Shown: positions 16,150 through 25,112, counted from the first letter of the stretch. The stretch is 64,000 bases of DNA from VFZN01 sp963709325 (GCA_963709325.1 CAVPVV010000003.1:3658001-3722000); one strand, 5' to 3'. A program made the numbers and translations. Notes: generated by a model from the sequence alone, not told the origin.

Positions 16150-18177
16150 ATGAGCGTCGATCTTCTCCTGAAGCGACTGGGCCGCGGGGCGGCGTTCGGT
16201 GCACTGGCCGGAGGCCTTGCGCTCCTCGTCGGTTCGAGCGCTTTCCCGCGCACCGTCGAGATGAAACTCTACGACTGGCGAACCCGCATCGCCGCCAACG
16301 CCCGCGCGGCCGCGCCCGATCCCGACATTGTTCTCGTCAACATCGACGACGACAGCCTGAAGCGGATGGAACCGCTGGTCGGGCGGTGGCCGTGGCCACG
16401 GCTGGTGCACGCCGCGCTGATCGACTACCTTGCCGCGGGCGGTGCGAAGGCCGTCCTCTACGACGTCCTGTTCGCGGAGGCCGACCGCTCGAAGTTCATG
16501 GTTGGCGAAACCGAATGGACAGGTGAGGAGTCGGACCAGGCGCTCGTCGACGCCACGGCCCGCGCAGGAAACGTCGTGCACGTGGCCGAGGCGGCCAGCG
16601 CGGAGCTGGTCGATCCGTCGAAGTCAGTGGCGGCGCGGCTCGACGACATCCCGAGCGTCAATCAACCGTTCACCGTTTCACCGTGCGTCGAACGCCGGCC
16701 ACAGATCACGCCGCCATTTCCGCTGCTTGCCAAGGCGGCGCGCGCAATCGGGCACTCGCTGGTCGTCTACGACGCCGACGGGCCGCTCCGTCGCATAGTG
16801 CCGTTCGTTCGTGTCGGCCGCGAAACGGAGCACGTGATCCCGTCACTACCTCTCGCGGCGATGATGATCGCGGACGGGAAGGAGCCGGAGTCGGTCGGGA
16901 TCAGGAACGACGCGCTGGTGATTGGCCCACGGCGCGTGCCGCTGGTCACGGAACTGGTTCCCGATTATTACGGTCCTGCCTCGCCGGCCTGCCGGGCGCT
17001 GCTGCCGTGGCGCGGCCCGACGCGTCGCTCCGACGGCACGCCGACGTTCCCGAGCTACAGCTTTTACAGCCTGTTCTACTCGCAGCAACAGGTGCTCGAA
17101 GACGTCAGGCCGGAGACCCCGCCCGACACCTTCCGCGGGAAGACGGTGATCGTCGGCGTGGCAGCGGAGGGGCTGCGCGACGTGTTCGTCACGCCATTCG
17201 CCGAGGGGCGGATGCCCGGCGGCGAGATTCACGCCAATGCCATCGACGCCTGGCGGGCTGGCCGGACGCTGGTTCCACTCCCGGCGTGGTCGAGCGCGAC
17301 CGTGGTGGTTGCGCTGTCGATCGCCGTGGGAATGACTGGGACGTTCGCATCCGCGTGGATCACCGGCGGCGCGGCAATCGTGCTGGCGCTCATCTACATC
17401 TGGTTCAACGTCCGGCAGTTTGCAGCCGGCACGTGGTGGCCGCTCGCAATCCCGCTCCTGGCGATGCTCGTCGCGTTCGTCGCCGACCTCTCATGGCAGT
17501 ACTTCGTCGAGGGCCGGGAGAAGCGCAAGGTCAAGCAGCTGTTCTCGCGGTATGTGTCCAAGAGCGTGTACAACCAGCTGCTGGCCGATCCGGCGCGGGC
17601 CCGGCTCGGCGGCACACGCCGACAGATGACGGTCCTCTTCTCGGACATGCGCGGGTTCACCGCGTTGACGGAAAAGCGCGCGCCGGAAGACACCGTAACC
17701 CAGCTGAACGACTACTTCACGCGAATGGTAGCAGTGCTCTTCGAGCACCAGGGCACGCTCGACAAGTTCGTCGGCGACATGGTGATGGCGCTGTTCGGCG
17801 CGCCCCTCGACGATCTCGACCACGCCGAGCACGCGGTCCAGACGGCGCTGGCGATGGTCCGGGCGCTCGACGTGCTGAACGCCGAATGGGCATCGTTCGG
17901 TCTGCCGCGGCTCGACATCGGCATCGGCATCAATTCGGGCGACATGGTTGCCGGCAACATCGGCTCGCAGAGCATCATGAGCTACACAGTGATCGGTGAT
18001 GCCGTCAATCTCGGGGCACGCCTCGAGTCGTTGAACAAGGAATACGGCACGCGAATCATCATCAGCGACGCGACCCGGGCGCTGCTCAAAGGGCAGTATG
18101 ATATCCGTCCGTTGGGCTCGGTCACGGTGAAGGGCAGGAGCGAGCCCGTCGCGATTTTCGAGGTCAAACCGACATGA
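16150..18177 (+). CDS. CHASE2-domain adenylate cyclase (class III)
   Basis: This 675-residue membrane protein has a first membrane segment at about 15-32. An extracytoplasmic CHASE2 sensor follows (about 35-340; KLYDWRTRI, VLVNIDDDSLKRM, GRWPWPRLVHA, FRGKTVIVGVAAEG), then three closely spaced helices (about 378-455). The class III cyclase domain spans about 485-660. Metal-binding Asp residues are in VLFSDMRGFTA and DKFVGDMVMALFG; the Lys of TLDKF suits ATP, and NLGARLESLN supplies the transition-state Asn/Arg. It should make cAMP in response to an envelope signal. Its stop overlaps the next gene's ATG (ATGA), and a cyclic-nucleotide-binding channel follows, so the product may act locally. Confidence 0.93.
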   Translation: MSVDLLLKRLGRGAAFGALAGGLALLVGSSAFPRTVEMKLYDWRTRIAANARAAAPDPDIVLVNIDDDSLKRMEPLVGRWPWPRLVHAALIDYLAAGGAKAVLYDVLFAEADRSKFMVGETEWTGEESDQALVDATARAGNVVHVAEAASAELVDPSKSVAARLDDIPSVNQPFTVSPCVERRPQITPPFPLLAKAARAIGHSLVVYDADGPLRRIVPFVRVGRETEHVIPSLPLAAMMIADGKEPESVGIRNDALVIGPRRVPLVTELVPDYYGPASPACRALLPWRGPTRRSDGTPTFPSYSFYSLFYSQQQVLEDVRPETPPDTFRGKTVIVGVAAEGLRDVFVTPFAEGRMPGGEIHANAIDAWRAGRTLVPLPAWSSATVVVALSIAVGMTGTFASAWITGGAAIVLALIYIWFNVRQFAAGTWWPLAIPLLAMLVAFVADLSWQYFVEGREKRKVKQLFSRYVSKSVYNQLLADPARARLGGTRRQMTVLFSDMRGFTALTEKRAPEDTVTQLNDYFTRMVAVLFEHQGTLDKFVGDMVMALFGAPLDDLDHAEHAVQTALAMVRALDVLNAEWASFGLPRLDIGIGINSGDMVAGNIGSQSIMSYTVIGDAVNLGARLESLNKEYGTRIIISDATRALLKGQYDIRPLGSVTVKGRSEPVAIFEVKPT

Positions 18178-19295
18178 TCCGTCCAGCACTCATCAGCGTG
18201 GTGATCCTCGCGATCGGGAGTACCGCGAGCGCCGACCGTGCACAACTGGGCCAGATCGGGAAGATCGGTGGCGCGGTCAAGAAGGCGAACGACGTCCGCG
18301 AGCTGCAAGTGACCGACGCCGAGGAGCAGCAGCTGGGTCAGGCGGTAAGCACGAAGATTCGCGCCCGCTACGGAGTGGTGCAGGACCCCGCGGTCCACCG
18401 CTATGTGGCGCTGGTCGGCACCACGCTCGCCCAGGCGAGCACCCGCCCGGCGCTTCCGTGGACCTTCATCGTGCTCGATACCGACGGCGTCAACGCGTTT
18501 GCCGCGCCGGGCGGATACGTTCACATCACCCGCGGGGCGCTCGCCCAGGTCCGCAGCGAAGCCGAGCTCGCCGGCGTGCTCGGACACGAGATCGTCCACG
18601 TCACGGAAAAGCACACCGTCAAGTCGATTCAGAAGAGCAAAGCCGTGCAGATGGGCGCGTCCGAGACGCTCTCCAGCAGTCCGGCGCTGCTCGAGAAGGC
18701 CGTCACCGCCACTTACGACAACATCGTGGAGAAGGGCTTCGGACGCGACGAGGAGAACGATTCAGATGAGAAGGGCGTCGAGCTGGCCAACAAAGTCGGC
18801 TATGCGCCGAACGGCCTGAGCGGGTTCCTGACCCGGCTGAAGGAGCGCAACAAGGATTCGACCGAGAAGCGCGGGCTCTTCGCCTCGCATCCCGAGATGC
18901 AGGCGCGCCTCGACAACATCACCAAGGAGATCGCGGCGAAGAAGCTCGCGTCCACCGCGACCCTCGAGGATCGCTACAAGAAGTTCATCTCCTACACGCC
19001 GAAGCCCTTCATCGAGATCGCGACCGTCACCGCCGGGTCCTCCGGCCTGACCGGCGATACCGCCAAGACCGAGCCGAAGAAGGAGGAGCCCAAGAAGAAG
19101 GGCGGCTTCGGACTGAGCAAGATGATGCCGACCGGCGGCGGCGAGAAGCAGCAGGCGCAGGTGACTGGTTCGGGCTCGGCGCGCGGAGTCGATCCCGAGA
19201 AGGACTCGAAGGGCGGCGGTAACCCGAACGTGGTTCCCGTAAAGCTGGCGGCTGCCGACATCGCGGCGTTCAAGAACGAGGGCGGCCTGAAATAG
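18174..19295 (+). CDS. M48-family zinc metalloprotease, exported
   Basis: This 373-residue protein has a signal peptide (residues 1-18). The zinc motif is HEIVH at residues 138-142, preceded by the M48 hallmark NAFAAPGGYVHITRG near 104-118, with a downstream Glu ligand in NDSDEKGVELANKVGY. The last 120 residues are Lys/Glu/Gly-rich and probably disordered. It resembles BepA/LoiP-type periplasmic proteases that monitor outer-membrane assembly. Its ATG overlaps the cyclase stop by 4 nt, strongly suggesting translational coupling with the cAMP-signalling gene upstream and the channel gene 10 nt downstream. Confidence 0.92.
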   Translation: MIRPALISVVILAIGSTASADRAQLGQIGKIGGAVKKANDVRELQVTDAEEQQLGQAVSTKIRARYGVVQDPAVHRYVALVGTTLAQASTRPALPWTFIVLDTDGVNAFAAPGGYVHITRGALAQVRSEAELAGVLGHEIVHVTEKHTVKSIQKSKAVQMGASETLSSSPALLEKAVTATYDNIVEKGFGRDEENDSDEKGVELANKVGYAPNGLSGFLTRLKERNKDSTEKRGLFASHPEMQARLDNITKEIAAKKLASTATLEDRYKKFISYTPKPFIEIATVTAGSSGLTGDTAKTEPKKEEPKKKGGFGLSKMMPTGGGEKQQAQVTGSGSARGVDPEKDSKGGGNPNVVPVKLAAADIAAFKNEGGLK

Positions 19296-19305
19296 GCGCC
19301 AGGGT

Positions 19306-20739
19306 GTGGGTGTCTCGACACTGATCCTGGCCGGCGCGACGACGCTCGTCGTCACGCTGGGCCTGATGGCCGCAATCCGCAGCCGCTTCGTCCGTGGCCG
19401 GCTGGCGTTCACCGCCTGGCTGCTGCTGGCGTTCGCCGGCCTCGAGCTCGCCGCTACTCAGGGATGGGGCGACGTCGAGCTCATCTCGGCCCTGGGCCGC
19501 CTCGCCTTCGTCCTGTCGTTGGTCAACCTGGTGGTCGTCGTCCTCGTCAATCCGTGGCGCGATCACCGGCCCTCCGACCGCTTCCCGGCGATCGTTCAGG
19601 ACGTCGCGGTCATCGGCTTGTTCCTGGTCATCGCCACCATCCTGCTGCGCGAGCAGCTGCTCGCCACGTCGGCGGTCGGCGCGGTCGTGGTCGGGTTCGC
19701 GCTGCAGGACACGCTCGGCAACTTCTTCGCCGGGCTCGCGATCCAGATCGAAAAGCCGTTCCGGGTTGGAAATTGGATCAGTATTGGCGGCAACGAAGGG
19801 CAGGTCGAGGAGGTCACCTGGCGGGCGACGAAGCTGCGGACCAAGGACGGTCAGTTCCTGATCGTGCCCAACAGCGTCATCTCCAAGGACCCGATCCTCA
19901 ACTATTCCGAGCCGACCATCCCGACGTGTCTCGAATTGGAAGTCGGCGCCAGTTACCTGACCCCTCCCAACGACGTCAGAGCAGCGATTCATCGCGCCAT
20001 TTCCAACGCCCCGCTGGCGCTCGGCGATCCGAAGCCGGTGGTCATCGTCAAGGGCTTTGGCGGCTCGTCGATCGACTACGCGGCCAGGTTCTGGATCGGT
20101 GACTACGCGCACGACGCCGCCGCGAAGGACCAGGTGCGCACCAACATCTGGTACGAGTTCAGGCGCACGAATATCGAGATTCCGTGGCCGATCCAACTGC
20201 AGTACACCCGCGAGGAGCAGCCGCCGCGAACCCAGGATCACATCGACGCGGCGGCCAGACAGCTGTCGAAGCTCGATCTGTTCTCGACCCTGTCACCGGA
20301 TGCCTGCCGGGCTCTGGCCGCCGGCGCCGCCGACCACCTGTTCGCTGCCGGCGAAGCGATCGTCCGCCACGGAGCCGAGGGCAACTCGATGTTCGTCGTA
20401 CTCCATGGTCGCGTCGAGGTGGTGCTCGAGCCTTCGAATCAGCAGGTGGCAATGATTGCGAGCGGCGGATTCTTCGGCGAGATGTCGCTGTTGACCGGCG
20501 ATCCGCGAACCGCCACGGTGCGCGCCGTGAGCGACGTCCAGGCACTGGAGATCGGCGCCGACAACATGCGCAGCCTCGCTCAATCCACGCCTGGGCTGCT
20601 CGAGCACATCAGCAGGGTCGTCGAAGCACGCCGGGCCGGCCTGGCCAAAGCGGAGGCAACCGCGGCCGCGGCGGCAGCCGCCCACGCCACATCGCCACAG
20701 TCACTTCTCGCCAGGATCAAGGCATTTCTCGCGGTCTAA
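19306..20739 (+). CDS. MscS-type channel with C-terminal cyclic-nucleotide-binding domain
   Basis: This 477-residue protein has three or four N-terminal membrane helices. The MscS pore and beta domain follow (VVGFALQDTLGNFFAGLAIQ near 128-147, then GGNEGQVEEVTWRATKLRT and FLIVPNSVISKDPI). The C-terminal cNMP domain spans about 320-445, with the phosphate-binding cassette FFGEMSLLTGDPRTATVRA including the Glu and Arg that contact cyclic phosphate. This matches bCNG channels (MscS plus cNMP domain), some of which are gated by cyclic nucleotides rather than tension. It is third in an operon with an adenylate cyclase and an M48 protease, giving a plausible cAMP-gated channel circuit. The start is GTG 19306. 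Confidence 0.92.
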   Translation: MGVSTLILAGATTLVVTLGLMAAIRSRFVRGRLAFTAWLLLAFAGLELAATQGWGDVELISALGRLAFVLSLVNLVVVVLVNPWRDHRPSDRFPAIVQDVAVIGLFLVIATILLREQLLATSAVGAVVVGFALQDTLGNFFAGLAIQIEKPFRVGNWISIGGNEGQVEEVTWRATKLRTKDGQFLIVPNSVISKDPILNYSEPTIPTCLELEVGASYLTPPNDVRAAIHRAISNAPLALGDPKPVVIVKGFGGSSIDYAARFWIGDYAHDAAAKDQVRTNIWYEFRRTNIEIPWPIQLQYTREEQPPRTQDHIDAAARQLSKLDLFSTLSPDACRALAAGAADHLFAAGEAIVRHGAEGNSMFVVLHGRVEVVLEPSNQQVAMIASGGFFGEMSLLTGDPRTATVRAVSDVQALEIGADNMRSLAQSTPGLLEHISRVVEARRAGLAKAEATAAAAAAAHATSPQSLLARIKAFLAV

Positions 20740-20764
20740 ATCGCGCCGCTGCCGCAACGCACCA

Positions 20765-21256
20765 TCACTCCACCCAGAGCAGCGCCCGATCGCGGCCCTC
20801 GCGCTCGATGTCCATGATGATGCCCGGACCGTAGCGCTCGATCTCAGCCGCGGTGAGCGAGATCTTCAGCTCGTCGAGACCGGTGGCGTAGGTCCCGAAC
20901 CGGATTGGGCTCTCCTTCAATCTCAGGAACCAGAACGGAATGTCGAAACGGGCCAGCCGGCCCTCCCGCGCGTCCCAGGCAAGCACGTGCAGGGTCGAGA
21001 GGTTGGTCCGCGGTGCGGTCTCGGACGGGGGATTGCTGTGCGCTATCGAGCTGCCGCGCATCTCGAGGAGCGGCGCCTTGCCGGCATGCTGCTCGCGGAT
21101 TTCGGCGAACGCGCTATCGGCACTTGCCCCGGAGGCCGCCTGAATCTCCATGTGGTCACGGAACCACACGACGCCGAGGACCACGACGCTGATCCCGACG
21201 AAGACCAGGAACACCGTCACGCCGAAGACGATGGGTGCCCAGCGTCGAACCTTCAT
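20765..21256 (-). CDS. Small membrane-anchored protein of unknown function
   Basis: This 163-residue protein starts at ATG 21256 after a GGGAGG ribosome site. It has one N-terminal hydrophobic helix (about 8-31: PIVFGVTVFLVFVGISVVVL), then a soluble region with conserved-looking TNLSTLHVLAWDAREGRLARFDIPFWFLRL and FGTYATGLDELKISLTAAEIERYGPGIIMDIE. The family is not recognised by name, but the layout is that of periplasmic single-pass proteins. It is convergent with the channel gene and lies 47 nt downstream of the ornithine-cyclodeaminase-family gene. Confidence 0.75.
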   Translation of the reverse strand: MKVRRWAPIVFGVTVFLVFVGISVVVLGVVWFRDHMEIQAASGASADSAFAEIREQHAGKAPLLEMRGSSIAHSNPPSETAPRTNLSTLHVLAWDAREGRLARFDIPFWFLRLKESPIRFGTYATGLDELKISLTAAEIERYGPGIIMDIEREGRDRALLWVE

Positions 21257-21303
21257 GGATCCTCCCAGCCTGTGCTCGTGCCGCAAGTACTGGGACGAAC
21301 TGT

Positions 21304-22290
21304 TCAGAGGGTGAGTTCCGCGCCGGCGCCCTGCTCGACGGCGCGACTCAGCACCAGGTCCGCGGCGACCACGTCCTCCACCGCCAGGCCGAGCGACTTG
21401 AAGATCGTCACCTCGGCCGCCGTGCCGCGTCCTGGCGCGCGCCCCAGCACGACTTCGCCGAGTTCGCCGACGATGTGCGAATCCGTGAACCGTCCTTCGT
21501 TCCGGCCGATGACGAAGTCGCCCGACTCGACGACAGCCGCGGCTCGCGAATCCACGTAGAACCGGCCACGGGCGACGAGCGCCGGGTCCATCTCCCGCTG
21601 ATTCGGGAAGCAGGCGCCGACCGACACGACGTGCGCGCCCTCGGCTACCCAGCCGCTGTCGATAACCGGCGTGGGAGAGGAGGTGACCAGCACGATCAGG
21701 TCCGCGCCGCGCACCGCCTCCTCCGCCGTGTCCGTGGCCCGCAGCCGCGCCGGCGTGTGGCCGGCCATCTCGGAGACGAACCGTTCCCGGCTCGCCGGAC
21801 GAGGCGACCAGACCCGGACTTCCTCGAGCCTGCGCACCTCGGCATAGGCCTCGAGATGACTCCGCGCCTGCACGCCCGAGCCGATGATTGCCATCGTCGT
21901 CGCATTCGTGCGGGCGAGATGCCGCGCCGAGACCGCCGAGACCGCCGCGGTCCGCGCCTCGGTGATGTAGCGGCCGTCGAGGATCGCCTGGAGTGCTCCG
22001 GTCTCCGGATCGAGCAGCACGATGGTGGCGAGGTGCGACGGCAGGCCGCGAGCCTCGTTCTGGTTGAACACCGTCACCAGCTTGGCGCCGAGGCGAGCCG
22101 GCTGCGGCATGTACGCCGGCATCAGGCCGAAGGCCTTGGCCGCTCCGACGGTGAGGACGGTCCGCACCGGTTGGACGACCTCGCGGGCCGAGAAGCGGGC
22201 CAGCGCGTTCTCCATGGCGCTCACGAGGTCGCCCATCGGCAGCAAGGTCTTCACCTGCGCTTCGTTCAGCAGCCGGAAGTGTTGTGACAT
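21304..22290 (-). CDS. Ornithine cyclodeaminase / mu-crystallin family reductase
   Basis: This 328-residue NAD(P)-dependent enzyme has the family N-terminus, PAYMPQPARLGAKLVTVFNQN, and a Rossmann motif IIGSGVQARSHLEAY (about 133-147). DGRYITEARTAAVSAVSARHLAR and GADLIVLVTSSPTPVID are also typical. The family includes ornithine cyclodeaminase, alanine dehydrogenase and delta-1-pyrroline-2-carboxylate reductase. The neighbour at 23245 is a proline-racemase-superfamily enzyme, so a role in hydroxyproline or proline metabolism (pyrroline-2-carboxylate reduction) is the most likely reading, by inference from context. Its ATG overlaps the end of the deacetylase-family gene by 25 nt, suggesting coupled expression. 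Confidence 0.9.
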   Translation of the reverse strand: MSQHFRLLNEAQVKTLLPMGDLVSAMENALARFSAREVVQPVRTVLTVGAAKAFGLMPAYMPQPARLGAKLVTVFNQNEARGLPSHLATIVLLDPETGALQAILDGRYITEARTAAVSAVSARHLARTNATTMAIIGSGVQARSHLEAYAEVRRLEEVRVWSPRPASRERFVSEMAGHTPARLRATDTAEEAVRGADLIVLVTSSPTPVIDSGWVAEGAHVVSVGACFPNQREMDPALVARGRFYVDSRAAAVVESGDFVIGRNEGRFTDSHIVGELGEVVLGRAPGRGTAAEVTIFKSLGLAVEDVVAADLVLSRAVEQGAGAELTL

Positions 22291-23186
22291 GTAGCGAGCT
22301 CCGAGGCGAGGGCAATGGTGTTGGCGTGGATGGTCACGATCGCGTCGATGTCCGGGGCGTAGCCGCCGCTCATCGAGATCGCCGCGGGCAGGTTAAGGCC
22401 GCGGCATCGTCCGAGCACGAGCGCGTCGCGCGCCCGGAGCCCGCCGACGGTGAGTTTCAGGCGGCCGAGCCGATCGCCTTCGTAAGGATCGGCGCCAGCC
22501 AGGTAGAACACGAATTCCGGCTCGTGCCGGCGCCACACCTCGTCGAGACCGCGGGCCAGCAACTCCAGGTAAGCGGCGTCGGTGGTGCCGTCCTCGAGGT
22601 TGACGTCGAGGTCGCTCACTTCCTTGCGGAACGGGAAGTTCTGCGCGCCGTGCATCGAAAACGTGAACACCGACCGATCGTGCTTGAAGATCGCCGCGGT
22701 TCCGTTGCCCTGGTGAACGTCGCAATCGATCACCGCGATGCGGTGGACGGCGTGATCGCGCTGCAGGACGCGGGCGCCGACCGCGACGTCGTTGAACACG
22801 CAGTAACCCTCGCCGCGATCGGCGAAGGCGTGGTGGGTCCCGCCGGCGAGGTTGACCGCGATCCCGTCCTCGCGCGCCGCCCGGGCGGCGGCGATGGTGG
22901 CGCCCACCGACCGTCGCGACCGCTCGACCATGCCTGGAGACCAGGGAAAGCCGATCCGCCGCTGCGCCTCGCTCGGCAGAGTGCCCGTCGCCACCGCTTC
23001 GACGTAGTCCGGTGTGTGGACTAGCCGGATGTCATCCCAGCTCGCCGCCGGCGCCTCGAAGAGCCGCTCGGGCGGGACCGAACCGTCCGCCACCACGCGC
23101 TCGCGCAGCCGGGCGTACTTCGCCATCGGGAATCGATGCCCCTCCGGCAGCGGCAGCACGAAGTGATCCGAATAGAACGCCCGCAC
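22266..23186 (-). CDS. Histone-deacetylase-family hydrolase (AcuC/acetylpolyamine amidohydrolase-like)
   Basis: This roughly 306-residue protein shows the arginase/deacetylase-fold zinc chemistry: paired His in GGTHHAFADRGEGYCVFND, metal ligands in VIDCDVHQGNGTAAIF, SMHGAQNFPFR, and the late Asp in FYLAGADPYEGDRLGRLKL. These enzymes remove acetyl groups from Lys or polyamines, and the substrate here is not evident. GTG 23186 (VRAFYSDHF) is chosen because it matches the family N-terminus; the longer frame runs through the divergent promoter into the racemase-family gene. No good ribosome site was seen. It is the first gene of a minus-strand pair with the ornithine-cyclodeaminase-like reductase. 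Confidence 0.88.
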   Translation of the reverse strand: MRAFYSDHFVLPLPEGHRFPMAKYARLRERVVADGSVPPERLFEAPAASWDDIRLVHTPDYVEAVATGTLPSEAQRRIGFPWSPGMVERSRRSVGATIAAARAAREDGIAVNLAGGTHHAFADRGEGYCVFNDVAVGARVLQRDHAVHRIAVIDCDVHQGNGTAAIFKHDRSVFTFSMHGAQNFPFRKEVSDLDVNLEDGTTDAAYLELLARGLDEVWRRHEPEFVFYLAGADPYEGDRLGRLKLTVGGLRARDALVLGRCRGLNLPAAISMSGGYAPDIDAIVTIHANTIALASELATCHNTSGC

Positions 23187-23201
23187 TGGAGGACAGCCTA
23201 T

Positions 23202-23229
23202 CAGGCTCCAGGCTCTCGGCTCCAGGGCG
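23202..23229 (+). repeat. Short 7-nt repeat array (AGGCTCC type)
   Basis: About four consecutive heptamers (aggctcc, aggctct, cggctcc, agggcgc) lie in the narrow divergent gap between the deacetylase-family and racemase-family genes. The same heptamer type forms the larger inverted arrays at 24228-24356 and 26945-27066. Confidence 0.6.
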
Positions 23230-23244
23230 CGATAATGGGCGGCG

Positions 23245-24243
23245 ATGGTCCATACGATTCGCACGATCGACGCGCACGCAGCCGGCGAGCCGCTTCGCCT
23301 CGTGGTAGACGGCATTCCCGCCCCCGAGGGTGCGACCATGCTCGAGAAGCGGGCGTGGGCCCAGAAACGGCTGGATCACTTCCGGCGGGCGCTGATGCTC
23401 GAGCCGCGCGGGCACGCCGACATGTACGGAGCGCTGCTCACCGAGCCGGTCACGCCCGACGCGCACGCCGGCGTGCTCTTCATGCACAACGAGGGGTGGA
23501 GCACGATGTGCGGGCACGGCACCATCGCCGTCACCACGATGGCGCTCGATCGCGGCCTGATTACAGCGAGCTCCGACGAGATCCGCTACGACACGCCGGC
23601 CGGCCGGGTCGTAGCCAAAGCGCACCGGGCCGATGCCGGCCCCGGCGCGCGGGTGAAGTCCGTGAGCTTCGTCAACGTTCCGTCGTTCGTCTTCGAGGCC
23701 GGGCTTGCGGTCAATGCCGGCGGGAGATCGGTGCGCGCCGACATCTCATTCGGCGGCGCCTTCTACGCGATCGTTGATTCGGAGTCGGCCGGGCTCCCTA
23801 TCGTCGCGAACCGCCTCCCGGAGCTGCGTGCGCTGGGCATGGCGATCGCGCGCGAAGTCGAGCGTCTCCGCGTCGTCGTTCACCCGCTCGATCCAGGGCT
23901 GTCGGGGATCTACGGCACGATCTTCACCGGACCGCCGCAGGGCGAGGCCGACCTTCGCAACGTCACCGTGTTCGCCGACGCCGAGGTCGATCGCTCTCCC
24001 TGCGGCACCGGCACCGCCGCGGTGATGGCGGTGCTGTCGGAGATGGGCGTGCTGACCGACGATCTCCCGTTCGTTCACGAATCGATCGTTGGCACCACGT
24101 TCACCGGCCGGCTCGCCGGACGGACCAGAGTGGGCGAGCGCGAGGCGATCGTTCCCTCGATCGAAGGCAGTGCCTGGGTCACTGGCGAACACGCCTTTCA
24201 CATCGACGGCGACGATCCGCTCAAAGCAGGCTTTAGGCTTTAG
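23245..24243 (+). CDS. Proline racemase superfamily enzyme with Cys-Cys active site
   Basis: This 332-residue protein has the family N-terminus RTIDAHAAGEPLRLV. The catalytic pair is Cys89 in STMCGHGTIAV and Cys253 in DRSPCGTGTAA. Cys-Cys is the pattern of proline racemase and 4-hydroxyproline 2-epimerase, while trans-3-hydroxyproline dehydratase has Thr at the second site. Overall wording (HNEGWSTMCGH, VFADAEVDRSP) nevertheless recalls the L3HYPDH dehydratase branch, and the adjacent cyclodeaminase-family gene often accompanies dehydratases. Racemase or epimerase is the best guess from the residues. The stop codon TAG lies inside a 7-nt repeat array that has entered the 3' end (last codons GCA GGC TTT AGG CTT). 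Confidence 0.9.
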   Translation: MVHTIRTIDAHAAGEPLRLVVDGIPAPEGATMLEKRAWAQKRLDHFRRALMLEPRGHADMYGALLTEPVTPDAHAGVLFMHNEGWSTMCGHGTIAVTTMALDRGLITASSDEIRYDTPAGRVVAKAHRADAGPGARVKSVSFVNVPSFVFEAGLAVNAGGRSVRADISFGGAFYAIVDSESAGLPIVANRLPELRALGMAIAREVERLRVVVHPLDPGLSGIYGTIFTGPPQGEADLRNVTVFADAEVDRSPCGTGTAAVMAVLSEMGVLTDDLPFVHESIVGTTFTGRLAGRTRVGEREAIVPSIEGSAWVTGEHAFHIDGDDPLKAGFRL

Positions 24244-24356
24244 GCTTCAGGCTCCAGGCGCGTCACGCGTGTCGCGCTACATTCCTGGTCCTGTTGTCAC
24301 GAGTCCAGCGGGACCCGACTGCAAGCCTGAAGCCCGAAGCCTGAAGTCTGGAGCCT
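24228..24356. repeat. Inverted pair of 7-nt repeat arrays between convergent genes
   Basis: The left arm (24228-24259) is four to five AGGCTTT/AGGCTTC/AGGCTCC units. The right arm (24323-24356) is their reverse complement (gaagcct, gaagccc, ggagcct). A 63-nt spacer separates them. Folded, the arms give a hairpin of about 32 bp with few mismatches. The stop codons of both flanking convergent genes (TAG at 24241-24243 and TAG on the minus strand at 24355-24357) fall in or at the arms. It probably acts as a bidirectional transcript-end structure. Confidence 0.8.
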
Positions 24357-25041
24357 ACTTCAGTGATGCGAACTTACCGAAGTCCATCTTGTCGGCGATC
24401 TCGTGCAAGGGCTTCGTGTCGGCAATCTCGTTGCTCTCGATCGAGACGAGGAAGCGCTTGTTGACGAGGATGTTGAGCTCGCCGTTCTTCGACTCGCTGT
24501 TCCATTTCTCAAACGCCGGCTGCTCCTTCACCTTGACCGCCTTCTCGTAGCCTTCGCTGGTCTCCTTGCTGTAGCCGCTCGCGAGCATCATCGACCACGG
24601 CATGACCAGGAACGACGCGAACCCGGAATCGACCACCTTGACCTCGATGCGCGCGTCGCCCTTCGTGTAGGTCGTTTCCGTCTGGGAGTAGGGCACGGGT
24701 GAGGTCATGCGCTCGCCGTGCGGTTTTTCCATCTCCCATCCAGACAGCTCGGGGAGCATCGTTTGCAGCGACTGGAGCGTCACCGGTTCGACCGTCTTGC
24801 CGTCGCTCATCGCGCCGGCCATCCCCGACATCGCCTTGGCGAAGTCCTCCATCCCTTTCGCCATCGTGTCGTTGGCTGCCTGGCCCGCTTTGGCACCGGC
24901 CTCCGCCGCCTTGGTGGCGGTCGCGGCAGCCTGCTCGGCCTGTTTGGCGGCTTGCTCCGCCTGCTTCTCCATGTCGGACTTGCCGCACGCGAGAGTCGCC
25001 GCCAACACGCATGCGACTGCCAATGTGAACGGCTTTTGCAT
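24355..25041 (-). CDS. Lipoprotein with alanine/glutamine coiled-coil region
   Basis: This 228-residue protein has a lipoprotein signal peptide with lipobox LACG (Cys near residue 19). The region about 23-75 is a KQAEQAAKQAEQAAATATKA-like helical stretch, probably coiled coil. A globular domain follows (LPELSGWEMEKPHGERMTS, YTKGDARIEVKVVDSGF, KRFLVSIESNEIADTKPLHE). The family is not recognised, though the C-terminal domain resembles small periplasmic lipoproteins of unknown function. ATG 25041 follows a GGGGGAG ribosome site. It is convergent with the racemase-family gene across an inverted repeat. Confidence 0.8.
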   Translation of the reverse strand: MQKPFTLAVACVLAATLACGKSDMEKQAEQAAKQAEQAAATATKAAEAGAKAGQAANDTMAKGMEDFAKAMSGMAGAMSDGKTVEPVTLQSLQTMLPELSGWEMEKPHGERMTSPVPYSQTETTYTKGDARIEVKVVDSGFASFLVMPWSMMLASGYSKETSEGYEKAVKVKEQPAFEKWNSESKNGELNILVNKRFLVSIESNEIADTKPLHEIADKMDFGKFASLK

Positions 25042-25112
25042 CGTCGCTCCCCCGATTCGGACCGCCGCGATCATACGCCAGTGATCGGCGGTCACGATGG
25101 AGGCGCGCAGTG

